DNA from: Paenibacillus phytorum
GTDB lineage: Bacteria > Bacillota > Bacilli > Paenibacillales > NBRC-103111
Length of the DNA: 64,000 nucleotides
Direction of reading: 5' to 3'
Assembly (NCBI RefSeq): GCF_013141715.1
Contig: NZ_WHOA01000115.1
Span: 32,923-96,922 of the forward strand
The translations under genes and the position numbers were made by a program. The notes under the pieces were generated by a model. It searched no databases. It was not told where the DNA came from and worked only from the letters and a program-made list of their open reading frames with translations. Each line of letters starts with the position of its first letter. Within the stretch, counting starts at the first letter, position 1. Shown piece after piece: positions 36,746 through 47,793 of this stretch.

Positions 36746-39148
36746 TTATCCGGATTCGTGATTCATCGCTGACCGATACTGTCCAGGGGTGATTCCTTCA
36801 GCTTTTTTGAACACGCGGGTCAACCCGATGTTGCTGGAATACCCGACTTGCTGGGCAATTTCCGAGACAGTCAGCGTCGACTCCGCCAACAAGCGTTTGC
36901 AAGCATTAAGGCGCATTTCCGTCATCTCATCGCTGACGTTCCGCCCACTGTAATTTTTGTAAAAAGCGGAAAGATACGAGGCGTTCATGCCGAAATGATC
37001 GGCCATCATTGTAAGACTCAACATACTGTCGTGAAAATGTTCCTGCATGTAGTCCGTCATTTTTCTGTATAATTGTTCGCCATGATCAGTTCGCTCTTCT
37101 TGGACTACCTCGCAAAGCTGCTTGTACAACCGTTTGATTTGGTCAACCATTTGTTCTGCGGTAGCGCATTTGGAAATAATCCGGACCGGATCACTCTCAT
37201 CGTTGAAAACCAGGTTACGTGCAATATTTAAAGATCCTAATAATTTAAGCACTGAACTAAACATGTCGAAAAACAAACATTTCCCCATCTCCGGTGTGAT
37301 GCCGCCCGATTGGAAATTCACTTCATAAATACGGTTTAGTATTTTCTCGACATTGACGAAGTCACCACTGCGGGCTACATTCATGAGCTGTACTTCCATT
37401 TCCATCGGATAATAGTACGTCGACTGTCCGAATTTCTGCACATCCTCATAGTACAGCACCGTATTTTGACCTTTGATCATTTTGTATGCCATCGCAAAGA
37501 CGGCTTCATTGTAGCACTCCTGTATACGTTCAATCCCCTCGTGAACATCGCTGACGCTTATGCTGAGTTTGGTTTTGAACCGCTTTTCCATCATATCCTT
37601 CAAGTTAACTACGAACGCTTCCATACGCGTATCGCACCCATCGCCGGCCGGCAAGTTCACAAGAATCGCTATCCGATCACGTTCCATTTCGATCAGATAG
37701 CTTTTATGTTCAAGCAGTTCCACGCTCACATTGGACAAAATAAAACGCATGAGCGCCCATTCACGTTCGGCATTTTGCTGGGAAAATTCGCTGAAATCGT
37801 CAATATCGAGCAATAAAACAGCAAACAGACCGGATTCGAAATGAACGTTCATAAAATCGAGATCCTGTTCTGTAAGCGCCGCCGCATCGACATGACCGCG
37901 GATGAGACGGGAAAGGAATTCCGTGCGGACAACAAGCGCATGGCGGGACAACGTCGTCTCCAAATCCTTCTCTTTCTCGAACAATGTGTGAACCTTTTCT
38001 TTGATGAGTTCAAATTCATTTTTCGGGAAGGCTGCGGTCGAATTCGTTCCCCCACCGCGAACTACAGCGTGAACAAGATCCCGGATCGGTCTGTAGTGAC
38101 GGTAGGCCATGTAGTAGCACACGACTCCCCCTGCTGCGAGACAGATCATCACAACCGTGATCGCCCACATTTTTATCGCATTGACCTGCGATAACACAAT
38201 GGCTTTATGAACGACGGAAACATACGTCCATCCGTTTTGGCTGGAGGTTGTATACGCGACCATCATGTCTGATGCCAGCCCTTGGCCTTGTCCCTTTACC
38301 TGGCCTGTTCCGGCATATTCCAGCGATCCTTTACCTGACAACCCGCCGCCCAATTTCTTCAAATATGAAATAATCTCACCGTTTTCCTGGTCACTCTCGG
38401 CTGTACTCATCAAAACCGTTCCGTCGGCGTCAAGAATGAACACCGTTTCATCCCCTATGCCTTGTATGTTGGCTAACATTTCTGTAATCTGTTTTTCATT
38501 AATGAGAATAACGAAAGCTCCGGCAACGTGTTCCTTTTCGCCAATCGGAAGCGATTGCACGTAAGTGATCATTCTGATGCTATTTCCCTGACCATCCGTC
38601 ATTTCCTCGGACGGATTAAAAAAGCGGGAATGGTACGGAAGCAATATTTGCTTCTTATACTGATCGTAGGTCAGGTTTTGATAGTTATAAATGCCTTGAT
38701 AGAGTGTATGTGAATCCGTTTTCATTTTAGGAGAAAGAACAATGTCTGAATTGTTGAAGTAGACGTAAGAATCCGCAATGAAACTGTTGACCTTACTATA
38801 GCGTGACATGTCACCCATAAAATCGATAAAGGAAGTTAGGTTCTGTTGGGCATCTCCGTCCCCTCTCTGATCGAGCATTCTGAGAAGCTTCGGATGAAAC
38901 GCTATCTGTTGCGTCAACTGATCGATTTCTTTCATCCGGCTGTCAATCGTCCGCTTCACTTGTTCCAGCATGGCAGTATTGGAGCTGTTGGCATTCTCAA
39001 TCATGATCGCTTCAATGCGGGTATAAAAAAACCCTCCCAATGTAACGGGAAGCAGCAAAATGATCATATATGAAATGATGAGCGTAAGAAACACGCTTTT
39101 TCGCCGATCAGCCGCAAGCTGTTTCCATCCTTTCAGCCGTCCTTGCAT
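36746..39148 (-). CDS. Membrane-anchored AraC-family regulator, module D
   Basis: An 800-residue one-component regulator. The start at ATG 39148 (MQGRLKG) follows GGGGGGCG; the upstream extension overlaps the GH88 gene and lacks a site. A helix at about 20-42 and another near 300 bracket an extracellular Cache-like sensor. A cytoplasmic middle region leads to a C-terminal AraC domain with LTMMADHFGMNASYLSAFYK and SEIAQQVGYSSNIGLTRVFK, ending ITPGQYR. It has no receiver or kinase. It likely senses a sugar outside and switches on the adjacent lipoprotein operon directly. Same arrangement as at 53501-55861. Confidence 0.9.
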   Translation of the reverse strand: MQGRLKGWKQLAADRRKSVFLTLIISYMIILLLPVTLGGFFYTRIEAIMIENANSSNTAMLEQVKRTIDSRMKEIDQLTQQIAFHPKLLRMLDQRGDGDAQQNLTSFIDFMGDMSRYSKVNSFIADSYVYFNNSDIVLSPKMKTDSHTLYQGIYNYQNLTYDQYKKQILLPYHSRFFNPSEEMTDGQGNSIRMITYVQSLPIGEKEHVAGAFVILINEKQITEMLANIQGIGDETVFILDADGTVLMSTAESDQENGEIISYLKKLGGGLSGKGSLEYAGTGQVKGQGQGLASDMMVAYTTSSQNGWTYVSVVHKAIVLSQVNAIKMWAITVVMICLAAGGVVCYYMAYRHYRPIRDLVHAVVRGGGTNSTAAFPKNEFELIKEKVHTLFEKEKDLETTLSRHALVVRTEFLSRLIRGHVDAAALTEQDLDFMNVHFESGLFAVLLLDIDDFSEFSQQNAEREWALMRFILSNVSVELLEHKSYLIEMERDRIAILVNLPAGDGCDTRMEAFVVNLKDMMEKRFKTKLSISVSDVHEGIERIQECYNEAVFAMAYKMIKGQNTVLYYEDVQKFGQSTYYYPMEMEVQLMNVARSGDFVNVEKILNRIYEVNFQSGGITPEMGKCLFFDMFSSVLKLLGSLNIARNLVFNDESDPVRIISKCATAEQMVDQIKRLYKQLCEVVQEERTDHGEQLYRKMTDYMQEHFHDSMLSLTMMADHFGMNASYLSAFYKNYSGRNVSDEMTEMRLNACKRLLAESTLTVSEIAQQVGYSSNIGLTRVFKKAEGITPGQYRSAMNHESG

Positions 39149-39251
39149 ATAATTCGCCCCCCAATTTGAATAGTTGCACCGTAGATCGTTGTAAAAAAGG
39201 AAAAAACGGTTGGAGATGGTTTTCCGCCATTCCGCCCGTTTACCAACAAAC

Positions 39252-40406
39252 CTACCAAACAAACAAATCATTTCCCTTTAATTTGAAAATAGCTTCCATA
39301 AAATAGTAATCCCCATAGATGATTGCCGTATGTCGCTCCGGATGGTGATACGCAGCCGAACCATTCATCAATATACAATCGGAGTCTGTTGTCCAGTCGC
39401 AACGCGATTGATCTAATGTTTTCAACAGCTTCAATGCGGCTTTCATATACACATCTTTTTCGTGCTCACCAACGACCTTCGCAATTTCAATGAGCCCGCA
39501 TGCTGCAATTGCTGCTGCAGTGGAGTCCTCGTACTCAGGTTCTTTCGGTTGTCTGAAATCAATTGGAATGATGCCGTTGTCCGGAATGTTGGCCATAAAA
39601 TAATGCGCAACACGCTTTGCCGTATGCAAATATTCTTCCTTCTGCGTATGCAGATAGCTCGAGATAAAGCCATACATAGCCCATGTCTGTCCTCGCGTCC
39701 AAGAGGAACCTACTTCGTAGCCCTGGCCTCCGTAAGTTGCTGCCACACCGCCATGAAACGGATCAAACTCAACGATGTGATTAACGGAACCGTCTGGTCT
39801 GATAAATGCGGTCATCGCTGTATCGGCATGCTTCATGGCAATTTGTTTGAACCGCGGATCTCTGCTTTCTTCGCTTGCCCAATACAAAAGCGGGAGATTC
39901 ATCAGACAATCTACGATGGCCCAGCCCCGCGTATCTCCACCTTCGTTGTCGTTCCATGCCCGGATAAAACCGCCAGCTAAATTAAAGCGCCCGGCAAGCA
40001 AGTTCGCAGCATGCATGGCTCTCTTATGTGATTCCGGTTGTCTGGTTACTTTATAATTCGCTACACTGGTTGGCAGCCACATAAATCCAACATCATGATG
40101 CAGCCCGTAATATTGACGGAAGCATTCATCCAAAGCATCTTCCGAGATATTGGCAATTTCTTTATACTTCTCATTGCCGGTTTGGTGATACATGAGCCAC
40201 ATCATGCCGCCCCAAAATCCATTCGTCCACCAGTTAATCCCATCAGAAATTACACCTAAGGGATTGTCCACGATACGGTTGTCATGCGTGCCGTTCAACG
40301 TTGTATATGGAATCTTATTTCTTGATTTTTCGCTAACCCAGTCCATCTTCGTTGTAATTTTGTTAATTACATGTTCCAACCAAATTTGATCGCTTGTCTG
40401 CAGCAT
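39252..40406 (-). CDS. GH88 unsaturated glucuronyl hydrolase
   Basis: A 384-residue cytoplasmic (alpha/alpha)6-barrel enzyme that removes the 4,5-unsaturated uronic acid left by lyases, by hydrating its double bond. Motifs are NGFWGGMMWLMYHQTG, HHDVGFMWLP and IVDCLMNLPLLYWAS, and GYEVGSSWTRGQTWAMYGF. D105 and D166 are 61 residues apart, the same spacing as the two catalytic Asp residues (D88/D149) of the Bacillus sp. GL1 enzyme. The start follows GGGGGAAATA. Divergent from an AraC gene across 165 bases, which suggests direct control. It is key evidence that the locus handles lyase products. Confidence 0.92.
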   Translation of the reverse strand: MLQTSDQIWLEHVINKITTKMDWVSEKSRNKIPYTTLNGTHDNRIVDNPLGVISDGINWWTNGFWGGMMWLMYHQTGNEKYKEIANISEDALDECFRQYYGLHHDVGFMWLPTSVANYKVTRQPESHKRAMHAANLLAGRFNLAGGFIRAWNDNEGGDTRGWAIVDCLMNLPLLYWASEESRDPRFKQIAMKHADTAMTAFIRPDGSVNHIVEFDPFHGGVAATYGGQGYEVGSSWTRGQTWAMYGFISSYLHTQKEEYLHTAKRVAHYFMANIPDNGIIPIDFRQPKEPEYEDSTAAAIAACGLIEIAKVVGEHEKDVYMKAALKLLKTLDQSRCDWTTDSDCILMNGSAAYHHPERHTAIIYGDYYFMEAIFKLKGNDLFVW

Positions 40407-40490
40407 TATTTCCCCCTACTTTCTTCGATTACTTTGTTGTCTTCCCGGCTCTTACTATATCAAGTTTACTTTAAATTCCAAGCAATTTGT

Positions 40491-40523
40491 TTGCGATTAT
40501 TGGGGTATATATTGCGATTATTG
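40491..40523. promoter_or_regulatory. Direct repeat TTGCGATTATTG, probable AraC-family operator
   Basis: TTGCGATTATTG occurs at 40491-40502 and again, identical, at 40512-40523. The starts are 21 bases apart, i.e. two helical turns, the classic spacing for an AraC-type dimer. It sits between the divergent GH88 and AraC genes, 48 bases before the AraC start. Confidence 0.7.
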
Positions 40524-40571
40524 AATTTTTATTTTATATTGAATGTATGGCAACCGGAAAGGAATACGCCT

Positions 40572-41405
40572 ATGACGAATTCTAGATATTACGAGATTTT
40601 AGAAGCCGATTTATTGGCGCATTATTCTAACTCATCCTTCGTACCCATGAAAGACTTTCACTTTCATGACAGTTACGAAATTTTTTTATTTTTGAACGGT
40701 GAAATTAATTTATTTATTGATCAATTCTGCTATCCGTTGCAAAGAGGCAATCTCATTGTCATCAATAATCATGAGCTTCATAAAATTCATAATCTCACAT
40801 CAAAACCCTATGAGCGAATTACGGTTCATTTTAAGCCGCGAATTGTCCTGCCATTTTGCTCATCCGAAACGAATTTGCTTTCTTGCTTCCAGAATCGCAA
40901 GCCTGGTCTTAACAATATAATCCAGCTAAGCGAGCCGCAAATCGAAGCGTACAAGTCACTTGCATCGAATTTATCAGAAGTGCTCCATCAAAAGACATAT
41001 GGCAGCGATGTGCTTTCATTTTCATATCTGACACAAATTCTTGTTTTTACGAACGATGTTTTCCGAAGAACTAATTTTGCTGTACCTAGCATCACGTCGA
41101 CTTTGATTCAATCTGTCATGCATTACATCGACAATCATCTGCTTCATGAACTAACCTTGGATCAAATAGCCAAAGCGCTATCCGTGGACAAGTTTCATCT
41201 CAGCCGCACGTTCAAACTTCAAACCGGCGGAACGATTTATCGTTATATTTTGTTAAAACGGGTGGCTCAGGCAAAACAACTATTATCCACGGGACATTCT
41301 GTCTCCGAAACGTGTCATTTGTCAGGCTTTAATGACTATGCCAATTTTATTCGTACGTTTAAAAATATTACCGGCATTTCTCCTGGTCACTATGGGAAAC
41401 GATGA
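40572..41405 (+). CDS. AraC-family regulator with cupin sensor
   Basis: A 277-residue soluble regulator. The start at ATG 40572 (MTNSRYY) has AAAGGA upstream. The N-terminal cupin-like ligand domain has DFHFHDSYEIFLFLNGE; the AraC domain (about 175-277) has LDQIAKALSVDKFHLSRTF and CHLSGFNDYANFIRTFKN, ending GISPGHYGKR. It is the only intact plus-strand regulator inside the lyase region. Divergent to the GH88 gene and likely its activator through the 40491-40523 repeats. Confidence 0.9.
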   Translation: MTNSRYYEILEADLLAHYSNSSFVPMKDFHFHDSYEIFLFLNGEINLFIDQFCYPLQRGNLIVINNHELHKIHNLTSKPYERITVHFKPRIVLPFCSSETNLLSCFQNRKPGLNNIIQLSEPQIEAYKSLASNLSEVLHQKTYGSDVLSFSYLTQILVFTNDVFRRTNFAVPSITSTLIQSVMHYIDNHLLHELTLDQIAKALSVDKFHLSRTFKLQTGGTIYRYILLKRVAQAKQLLSTGHSVSETCHLSGFNDYANFIRTFKNITGISPGHYGKR

Positions 41406-41424
41406 TTTTGTGCCTCAATGGCAA

Positions 41425-41667
41425 CGTTTCCTCCAAAAATTACTTCGACAACAGAAATATCTCAACAATATTATTGAACAAGATCATCGATTCATAAAGA
41501 AAATCATAAAACCAATGTTGGGATTCAAGTCTTTCAAAACTGCCGAGAAAACAATCGCGGGAATCGAAGTCATGCACATGATAAGAAAGGGACAGGTCGA
41601 ATGCAATCATTCGTCTGTCCTCTCTGCAGTTGAATTAGTCAATAAATTGTTTGGTTCGACAGCATAG
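41425..41667 (+). mobile_element. C-terminal remnant of an IS6-family transposase
   Basis: The plus strand reads QKYLNNIIEQDHRFIKKIIK, then MLGFKSFKTAEKTIAGIEV, then MHMIRKGQ. This is the conserved end of IS6/IS240-type DDE transposases, including the Glu in NNIIEQDHR. About 80 of roughly 230 residues remain, with no DNA-binding domain or first two Asp. The fragment begins immediately after the AraC stop. Confidence 0.85.
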
Positions 41668-41686
41668 TCAACCAACAAGAAGGCGG

Positions 41687-42031
41687 CTATCTTTGATTAG
41701 TTTCAATAGTTGCACTAAACCCGCGTGGGACAAAATTCGAATTTTTCACCTCAAGATTGGAATTTTTACCGTAGTTCGCATTTGGCAAGCCTGCAGTCAC
41801 AAAAATATCTGCCTCTGCGCCGATGGTTCTGCCCGCAGCCTGTTTCGTGTATACCACGATCTTCGGTTGAAGGGGGACATCCGCAGCTGGGAAGGTACCC
41901 AAGGCTTGCTTCAGCTTGCTGCGAAACCCGTTCCGGTATTTCTCCGTATGAATACCAACCTGCTTCTTCAGACGTTCCGTTTCAGCCTATCGGTACAGAT
42001 GTTCCAGAAATGCATCCGTCGTCCAATTCAT
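41687..42031 (-). pseudogene. Chimeric remnant: esterase-like N-terminus joined to a DNRLRE fragment
   Basis: One frame of 115 codons from ATG 42031 (GGAGAG upstream) to a stop at 41687 has a TAG at codon 15 (41987-41989). Codons 1 to about 50 (NWTTDAFLEHLYR, then RSKLKQALGTFPAADVPLQP) look like the start of an acetyl-esterase-type alpha/beta hydrolase. The rest ([33 protein letters not shown]) copies a DNRLRE-type repeat joint of the adjacent giant lyase. The esterase identification is tentative; the match to the lyase repeat is clear. Confidence 0.6.
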
Positions 42032-42166
42032 TCGTTAATCAATCTCTCCAATTTGATAATCGTGAGGAAAGCGATAAGGCCTTCCTCCCGAAACAAGTAC
42101 GCTTCTTAAATGATTTCCTGATTGACCATTATTGCCAGTTTGACTGTTGTTTCCTAACTGACCGGA
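42032..42166 (-). other. Relic linker and unknown sequence after the giant lyase stop
   Basis: Directly after the TAG that ends the giant lyase, the same frame continues with SGQLGNNSQTGNNGQSGN, the same Gln/Ser/Gly/Asn pattern as the last residues before the stop. It then runs out near 42105. A second frame there reads FREEGLIAFLTIIKLERLIN and stops overlapping the esterase-like ATG, perhaps the end of another lost gene. Confidence 0.5.
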
Positions 42167-45100
42167 CTAACCCTGATTTCCAGATTGATCATGCGGCACT
42201 GTAACGGTTACAGAAGTAGCCGTTTTATTGCCCGCTTTGTCGGTTGCCGTGTACGTGATGGTGTAGATGCGTGATTTTTCCGCACGCAAGATGAATGAAG
42301 TGGCGGCTGTGCCGAAATTGGCCTGAATGTCGCCTTGACCGCTATCCGGTTGATTACTCGTGATTGACGTTAACACCACAGATTCTACTCCCGATGTAGC
42401 ATCACTCGAATTCAGAGTGGCATGGATCGTCACCATTTTATGATTCGCCGGCCAAATCGACGTCTTATCTAATCCGATAGTAAGCGATGGTGCCGTCTTG
42501 TCAACCTTAAACTCGACGGTTTTGAGGTGTTCGACATTGCCTGCTTGATCCTTGCTGCGATAACCTAGCTTATACGTTCCTTCACCGACAGCAGGAATGA
42601 AACCGGTGTAGGTGGTCCATGCACCGTCATTCACTTGGTATTCCGTTGCCACAGCTCCTCCGTATACACTCGCGCTTACGGTTAAGTTTACGGTAATATC
42701 CGTCGTGTACCAGCTGTTCTTGCCGTTAGGCGAAGCAGGACTTAACGTTGCAACTGTTATAGGGGCAATCTTGTAAATGTTGCTTACTGTAATGCTTGTT
42801 ACATTGGATACGTTGCCTACGGCATCCGTTCCTCTTGCATACACGGTGTCATTGTCGGAAACAACGACTGGGGCAGTGTATGCTATCCATGCGCCGCTTA
42901 CGCCCACTTTATATTCCTTCATCGCAGCATCTGCCGGATAGCTGATCGTTACGTTGACACCTTGGTTGGTCAGCGCTGTGGTATCTATAGCTAAGGTGGC
43001 ATCGACAGGCGCTATATGATCGATATTGCTCACCATATAGCCTGTTACATTCGAGACATTGCCCGCAGCATCCGTTCCTCTTGCATACACCGTGTCGTTT
43101 GCGGAAACAACCACGGGAGCACCGTACGCTGTCCATGTACCGTTATCTCCTACCTTGTACTCCTTCACTGCCGCATCTTCCGGATAGCTGATCGTTACGG
43201 TGACGTCTTTGTTCGTCAGCGCCGTAGTGTCGGCTGACAACGCCGCATCCGTCGGCGGAGTCTTGTCGGGCGGGGGCACGATCGTGTTGTCGTCCCTTTG
43301 GTATGTTTGTTCTGCGGTTTCGATCAATAATTGCGGTCCTGAGCTGCCTTTTTCCCTGGAATAATAATAGTGTGAAATATTATTCGCTGTCAGCGAGGAA
43401 ATACCCAAACTAAGTTTCTTATCCCCAGCAAGCTCGGCTAACACCTGCGAGGTTACGTCAATATCTACGAATTGTTGGGCAGGAGGCATCTCCCATGTGC
43501 CCAGATCGGTACTTCCTGTTGGCTTGTTATTATACGTAGTCGTATTTTCATCCCAACTGTCATCGCTTACAAACTGTACTTTATCTGTGAAGGTCCCCCC
43601 AACAATAGAGGATGTCAGGCGAAGCTTAGCAGATGTTACATTGCTGGGTAAGCTCGACAAATCAAATCGAACAAATGTTTGGCGCGGGACAAAAGCCGAA
43701 TTTCTCACCTCAAGGTTCGTATTTTTACCATAGTTCGCAGTTGGTACGCTTCCACTCACCATCGTATCTGCCTCTGCGCCGATTGTTCTGCCCGAAGACT
43801 TTTTCGTGTAAATCACGATCTTCGGTTTGCCGCCTCCATTCTCCTTCGCATAATAATAGTGAGAAATGTTATTTGTCGTCTGAGATGTGATAACCAAGCT
43901 TAACTGCTTGTCGCCAACAAGTTCGGTTTTATATTGAGAACTGATATCAACTTCCACGGATTTCTCAGCCGATGGCATGCTCCATACCCCCAAAACAGTC
44001 CCTGCCGCAGGCTTGTTATTATAGGTGATAGACGTTTCTCCCCAAGAATCATCCTGGACAAACTGCGCTTGATCGGTAAAAGTTCCCGCTGAAGCCGATG
44101 TCAGCCGCAGTTTCGCAGTAAATGCATTTGAATCTGTCGGCACATTACCTAAATCAAATCGTAGATAAGAATGGCGATAAACAGTTGAAGCCGTTGAGTT
44201 TCTTACCTCCAATTTTTTACCGGTTCCATAGTTCAACGTTGGATTTCCTGACCACACGTATGCATCTGAGGTCACATCTAGTTCAATGAAATCCGGCTGA
44301 CCTAACGTGTGGTCGTTTATCCGATACTGATCATTAACTGGACTATTCATTACCAATTTTCCAATATCCGATATGACAGGAGCTCCTGTTTGAAACGCGA
44401 AGTGATCCGCAATCTGAATTTCTGGCTTGCCATGCGGAGCGACATAAACGTTATACGTTTTCGAGTCCAAATCGGCAAGTAAGGTAACATGATAAAGCTC
44501 ATTTGCTTTATAGTCGAGTCTGACACTTTGCCCGTAGCTATTGCCATTCCGAACATCGAAATAGCCTTCGGCATTCATCCTTAGAATCATTGGCAAATCA
44601 GTCTCGCTGTTCGTGGCGGAAGATTGTCCCGTATATCCGACTATGCCTCCAATTTGGTTAGCTGTTGGGACCAGATCGAATTCGATGGATTGAACCCCAG
44701 AATGTCCTGCTCCCAAATCGGTGCTAGTCTGATAACCGGTAGACGAAGACCATGACGGTACGCCCACCGCATAGATATAACCACCGGAAGTAGTAAAGTT
44801 GGAAATCGGGTTTCCATTTAGTTTCACAGTCGTGACACCTGGAGCTCGTATTGCAACAGCCGAAGCTGCGTTTGGATCATTAGCGGCGACCAGATTGGAT
44901 CCGGTAATCTCCAGCGTCGTGCCATTCCAGTCAACAGCAATGTCGGTCACTGGCATTTTAGATGCAATAAGATTTGACCCACTTTGCCCCAACGTCGATC
45001 CCGATTTCATGAGGGCTGATTTGACCGTGCCGCTGCTCATCTTTTCGATATAGGCTAGTTTCCCATCAAATGAAAAGGTATCAAAGTTACGTCTGAACTG

Positions 45101-47662
45101 CGGATGTTCTTCATGAGACACATAATAATAACCCGAAGTTCCAGCAGTTCCGATGTTGTCAACCTTCAGCGAACTGGCTACGGTAGTCGGAACCGATAGG
45201 GGAAGTCGACTGACTTTGATGTCGCGATTCTCACCGCTTGCGGTCGGATACAAGACCGTATCAAATGTCGTGTTTCCAGACACGTTCTTCGTAAAGGAAG
45301 CATATGTGGCGTCGGATACCGAATAAAAAGCATTGGAATAATAACCATGATCGAGCGTAGCCGTAACTTGCTCGGGATCAGCAGGTACGACTTGGATATC
45401 ACCGTAAGTGTCGCCAAAGACGGTGCTCACTTTTTTGGTAGACGCATCTAACGTCGGACTGGCAGTAGGCAAAAAGTGCCATGTTTGTTGGTACTTATTT
45501 GTTCCAGAAGGCGCTTCCACAATGTCTGAAACAATCGAGAAGGACGATTTCAGGAAAAGCGTTTCACGTGAATGCTTAAATCCAGGCACATTTTGGGTAA
45601 CACCTGTAACAAAGTTGAACTTGCTATTATCCGTCCAATCTTGAAACCAACCTTCCGACAAATTTTGAGCTGTATCGTTGATTTCAATCGTATTGTGCGA
45701 TTCCGTCGAGTAGCGCAGCCAGTTGGAAATCGGATCATCACTGTAGGAATACGCACCAGGATCGACTAATAAAGGTCTACCATACGCATAGTAAGTGATC
45801 GCGTTATCATCGGGATGCCTATGCGGCGCCGCTTGTTTCACATTCGTAAACAAATAGCGGTCATTCGGCGACCATCCGCTGCGCATAATAGCACTTTTAC
45901 TATCCGGATACAGAATCGACGTGTAAGAAGGCTTGGTGCCTTCCGCTCCCGCAGTTCCTACATAACGTAAGCTGTCATCGTTAGTAAGATCACCAATTTG
46001 CTTTATTGTACCTTTGAGGTCGGTGTACTGACTATCTCCGAAACTGACGGAGTAGCCGTTGGGAAATGAAATATCAGCAAGGTATTTACCTAAATTTTTC
46101 AAATTACTGTTAAATGATCCTTGAAAAGGCACATTATTCATCGTTCCGAGTTGTTTGATTGCAATCATAGGTGCGGTTGTTACCGTCGTATAGGTATCAC
46201 TGGACTCCATGTACGAGCCATCTTTATAAATCAGTGTCGACATTAGAAAGTCATATCGAGAGTAGGCTGTGGACAGCCAGGCAGCAGAATCGATAAACTC
46301 AGGGAAATAAATGCCAAGAGTATATAGCCCCTGTGTTTCAACCGTTCCGTGGTTTCCATCGGGACTGAATCCACCAGGCGTATTTAAGTAATCACCTATT
46401 TTCCAAAATGTTTTCAGTAGATCCGTATTGGCTTGGGCATTCATGGAGGAACTCTCTCTTAACACATGGTAAGCTTTCACCCAACTGGCGGCCCGAATAC
46501 CAGTATCAAAATTTCTAGGAAATGACCCTGCGCCAGACACGCTCGTAGAGGCATCGCCATCAACGATAAAATCGATCAAGTAGTCGATATATTTCGCCGC
46601 ATAGCTTTCATTGTTCGTATTCATGTATTCCGCTATAAGAGGATCAAGCCAGTAAAATCGGGTGATCTGATAATGGTATTCGATATCTGCAATCGTTGGT
46701 GCAGGACCAGCCCAATCTGTACCTGAAGGCGACCCTTGCCATGAAAATGTTTTGCCATTATGGTTGGCATACGTGAGCGTATTCTGATCCCAAGCCGTGT
46801 CGCCCGATTTATAAATCATCACATCTGTATTTTCATTTAACTCGGAATAACCTGATAGTTTCAGCGTTGCTGCCGTAACCGTTCCCTTAACCGATGATAA
46901 ATCAAAATTCAGATAAGCTTTACGTGTATTCGAATCATAGGGAGCGCCGGATTCCTGTACCTGAAGCAATGGCTCGCTGGCATGGATTACCGTATCATTA
47001 CCGCGAATGTAGGTATCCTTCGTAGACGTCAGGTTTGCGGTATGATCACCCGTTGCATCCGAATATTGGATCTCAAGCGTAGGACGGCATTGCGCGAGCG
47101 GTGTCTGCGAGCAATCTTGCTCAAGGCTGTAAATATTCGCTCGATTCGTTCCCTTATAGCGTCCCATCAGCATAAAGCTAAGATTGGTGCCGATGGCGCC
47201 TTGTACCGTAGAAAGCATATCCATGTTATAGGATGTGGATGTATGCGCAACTGTAAACGTATTCAAATAATATTCTTTAAGCGGCGTTGCAATTTGATCC
47301 ATCAAGAGCGGCACCATCGTTGGATTTGAAACGAAATCAGTCGGAATCGTTCGAGTTGTTCGATTTTTATAATAGTCCAGCAAATCTGTTTGAGCCTGAT
47401 CGTAATTGCCAGCTTTTACATCGGATCGTACGGTGCTTAACCCTGGAAAACCATCGTAGTTCAGTTTGCTCGGTGTCGTCCAGCGTTGCCCAGCTTGATC
47501 CCAAACGCCAAAGAAGGACGCATCTGACATGTTGCTTGCACCAGAGGAAGCGCTTACAGTTCGGGGCTCAGTGAACAAAGTTAACACCATTTGAGCAAAT
47601 AGCAATAGAGCAATAATAAAACAAGATACCCTTTTTTTCTTTACGGCCTTTACATTTCTCAT
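42167..47662 (-). CDS. Giant secreted heparinase II/III-like lyase with CBM96/DNRLRE and Ig-like repeats
   Basis: 1831 residues from ATG 47662 (GGGAGGCAATCTG upstream; earlier in-frame ATGs lack a site). A signal peptide ([19 protein letters not shown]) is followed by the helical lyase half, interrupted by a DNRLRE-like domain (about 200-320, [19 protein letters not shown]). The beta-half has HRHPDDN at 614-620, [13 protein letters not shown] and ESHNTIEIN near 655. A lectin-like region (about 1000-1120), two DNRLRE/CBM96 domains (about 1131-1288 and 1291-1450) and three to four Ig/OmpL47-like repeats with 'DTTALTN--V-VTISYP' follow. It should cut a polysaccharide outside the cell. It ends at a TAG inside a low-complexity linker, so it may be truncated and lack an anchor. 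Confidence 0.85.
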   Translation of the reverse strand: MRNVKAVKKKRVSCFIIALLLFAQMVLTLFTEPRTVSASSGASNMSDASFFGVWDQAGQRWTTPSKLNYDGFPGLSTVRSDVKAGNYDQAQTDLLDYYKNRTTRTIPTDFVSNPTMVPLLMDQIATPLKEYYLNTFTVAHTSTSYNMDMLSTVQGAIGTNLSFMLMGRYKGTNRANIYSLEQDCSQTPLAQCRPTLEIQYSDATGDHTANLTSTKDTYIRGNDTVIHASEPLLQVQESGAPYDSNTRKAYLNFDLSSVKGTVTAATLKLSGYSELNENTDVMIYKSGDTAWDQNTLTYANHNGKTFSWQGSPSGTDWAGPAPTIADIEYHYQITRFYWLDPLIAEYMNTNNESYAAKYIDYLIDFIVDGDASTSVSGAGSFPRNFDTGIRAASWVKAYHVLRESSSMNAQANTDLLKTFWKIGDYLNTPGGFSPDGNHGTVETQGLYTLGIYFPEFIDSAAWLSTAYSRYDFLMSTLIYKDGSYMESSDTYTTVTTAPMIAIKQLGTMNNVPFQGSFNSNLKNLGKYLADISFPNGYSVSFGDSQYTDLKGTIKQIGDLTNDDSLRYVGTAGAEGTKPSYTSILYPDSKSAIMRSGWSPNDRYLFTNVKQAAPHRHPDDNAITYYAYGRPLLVDPGAYSYSDDPISNWLRYSTESHNTIEINDTAQNLSEGWFQDWTDNSKFNFVTGVTQNVPGFKHSRETLFLKSSFSIVSDIVEAPSGTNKYQQTWHFLPTASPTLDASTKKVSTVFGDTYGDIQVVPADPEQVTATLDHGYYSNAFYSVSDATYASFTKNVSGNTTFDTVLYPTASGENRDIKVSRLPLSVPTTVASSLKVDNIGTAGTSGYYYVSHEEHPQFRRNFDTFSFDGKLAYIEKMSSGTVKSALMKSGSTLGQSGSNLIASKMPVTDIAVDWNGTTLEITGSNLVAANDPNAASAVAIRAPGVTTVKLNGNPISNFTTSGGYIYAVGVPSWSSSTGYQTSTDLGAGHSGVQSIEFDLVPTANQIGGIVGYTGQSSATNSETDLPMILRMNAEGYFDVRNGNSYGQSVRLDYKANELYHVTLLADLDSKTYNVYVAPHGKPEIQIADHFAFQTGAPVISDIGKLVMNSPVNDQYRINDHTLGQPDFIELDVTSDAYVWSGNPTLNYGTGKKLEVRNSTASTVYRHSYLRFDLGNVPTDSNAFTAKLRLTSASAGTFTDQAQFVQDDSWGETSITYNNKPAAGTVLGVWSMPSAEKSVEVDISSQYKTELVGDKQLSLVITSQTTNNISHYYYAKENGGGKPKIVIYTKKSSGRTIGAEADTMVSGSVPTANYGKNTNLEVRNSAFVPRQTFVRFDLSSLPSNVTSAKLRLTSSIVGGTFTDKVQFVSDDSWDENTTTYNNKPTGSTDLGTWEMPPAQQFVDIDVTSQVLAELAGDKKLSLGISSLTANNISHYYYSREKGSSGPQLLIETAEQTYQRDDNTIVPPPDKTPPTDAALSADTTALTNKDVTVTISYPEDAAVKEYKVGDNGTWTAYGAPVVVSANDTVYARGTDAAGNVSNVTGYMVSNIDHIAPVDATLAIDTTALTNQGVNVTISYPADAAMKEYKVGVSGAWIAYTAPVVVSDNDTVYARGTDAVGNVSNVTSITVSNIYKIAPITVATLSPASPNGKNSWYTTDITVNLTVSASVYGGAVATEYQVNDGAWTTYTGFIPAVGEGTYKLGYRSKDQAGNVEHLKTVEFKVDKTAPSLTIGLDKTSIWPANHKMVTIHATLNSSDATSGVESVVLTSITSNQPDSGQGDIQANFGTAATSFILRAEKSRIYTITYTATDKAGNKTATSVTVTVPHDQSGNQG

Positions 47663-47793
47663 CAGATTGCCTCCCTGTATACGAATATTCATCATCATTG
47701 ACTAGATCATTCACATTCGTTGGATGGGTTACTTCGACAATAACGCCATCCAGCGAGGTTGTGATTTCATTTTGCTATACATGCCTTACTTGT

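Noticed and set aside
41725..42204. 159-codon plus-strand frame
   Set aside because: Antisense to the chimeric remnant and the end of the giant lyase; composition unlike a protein and no ribosome site.
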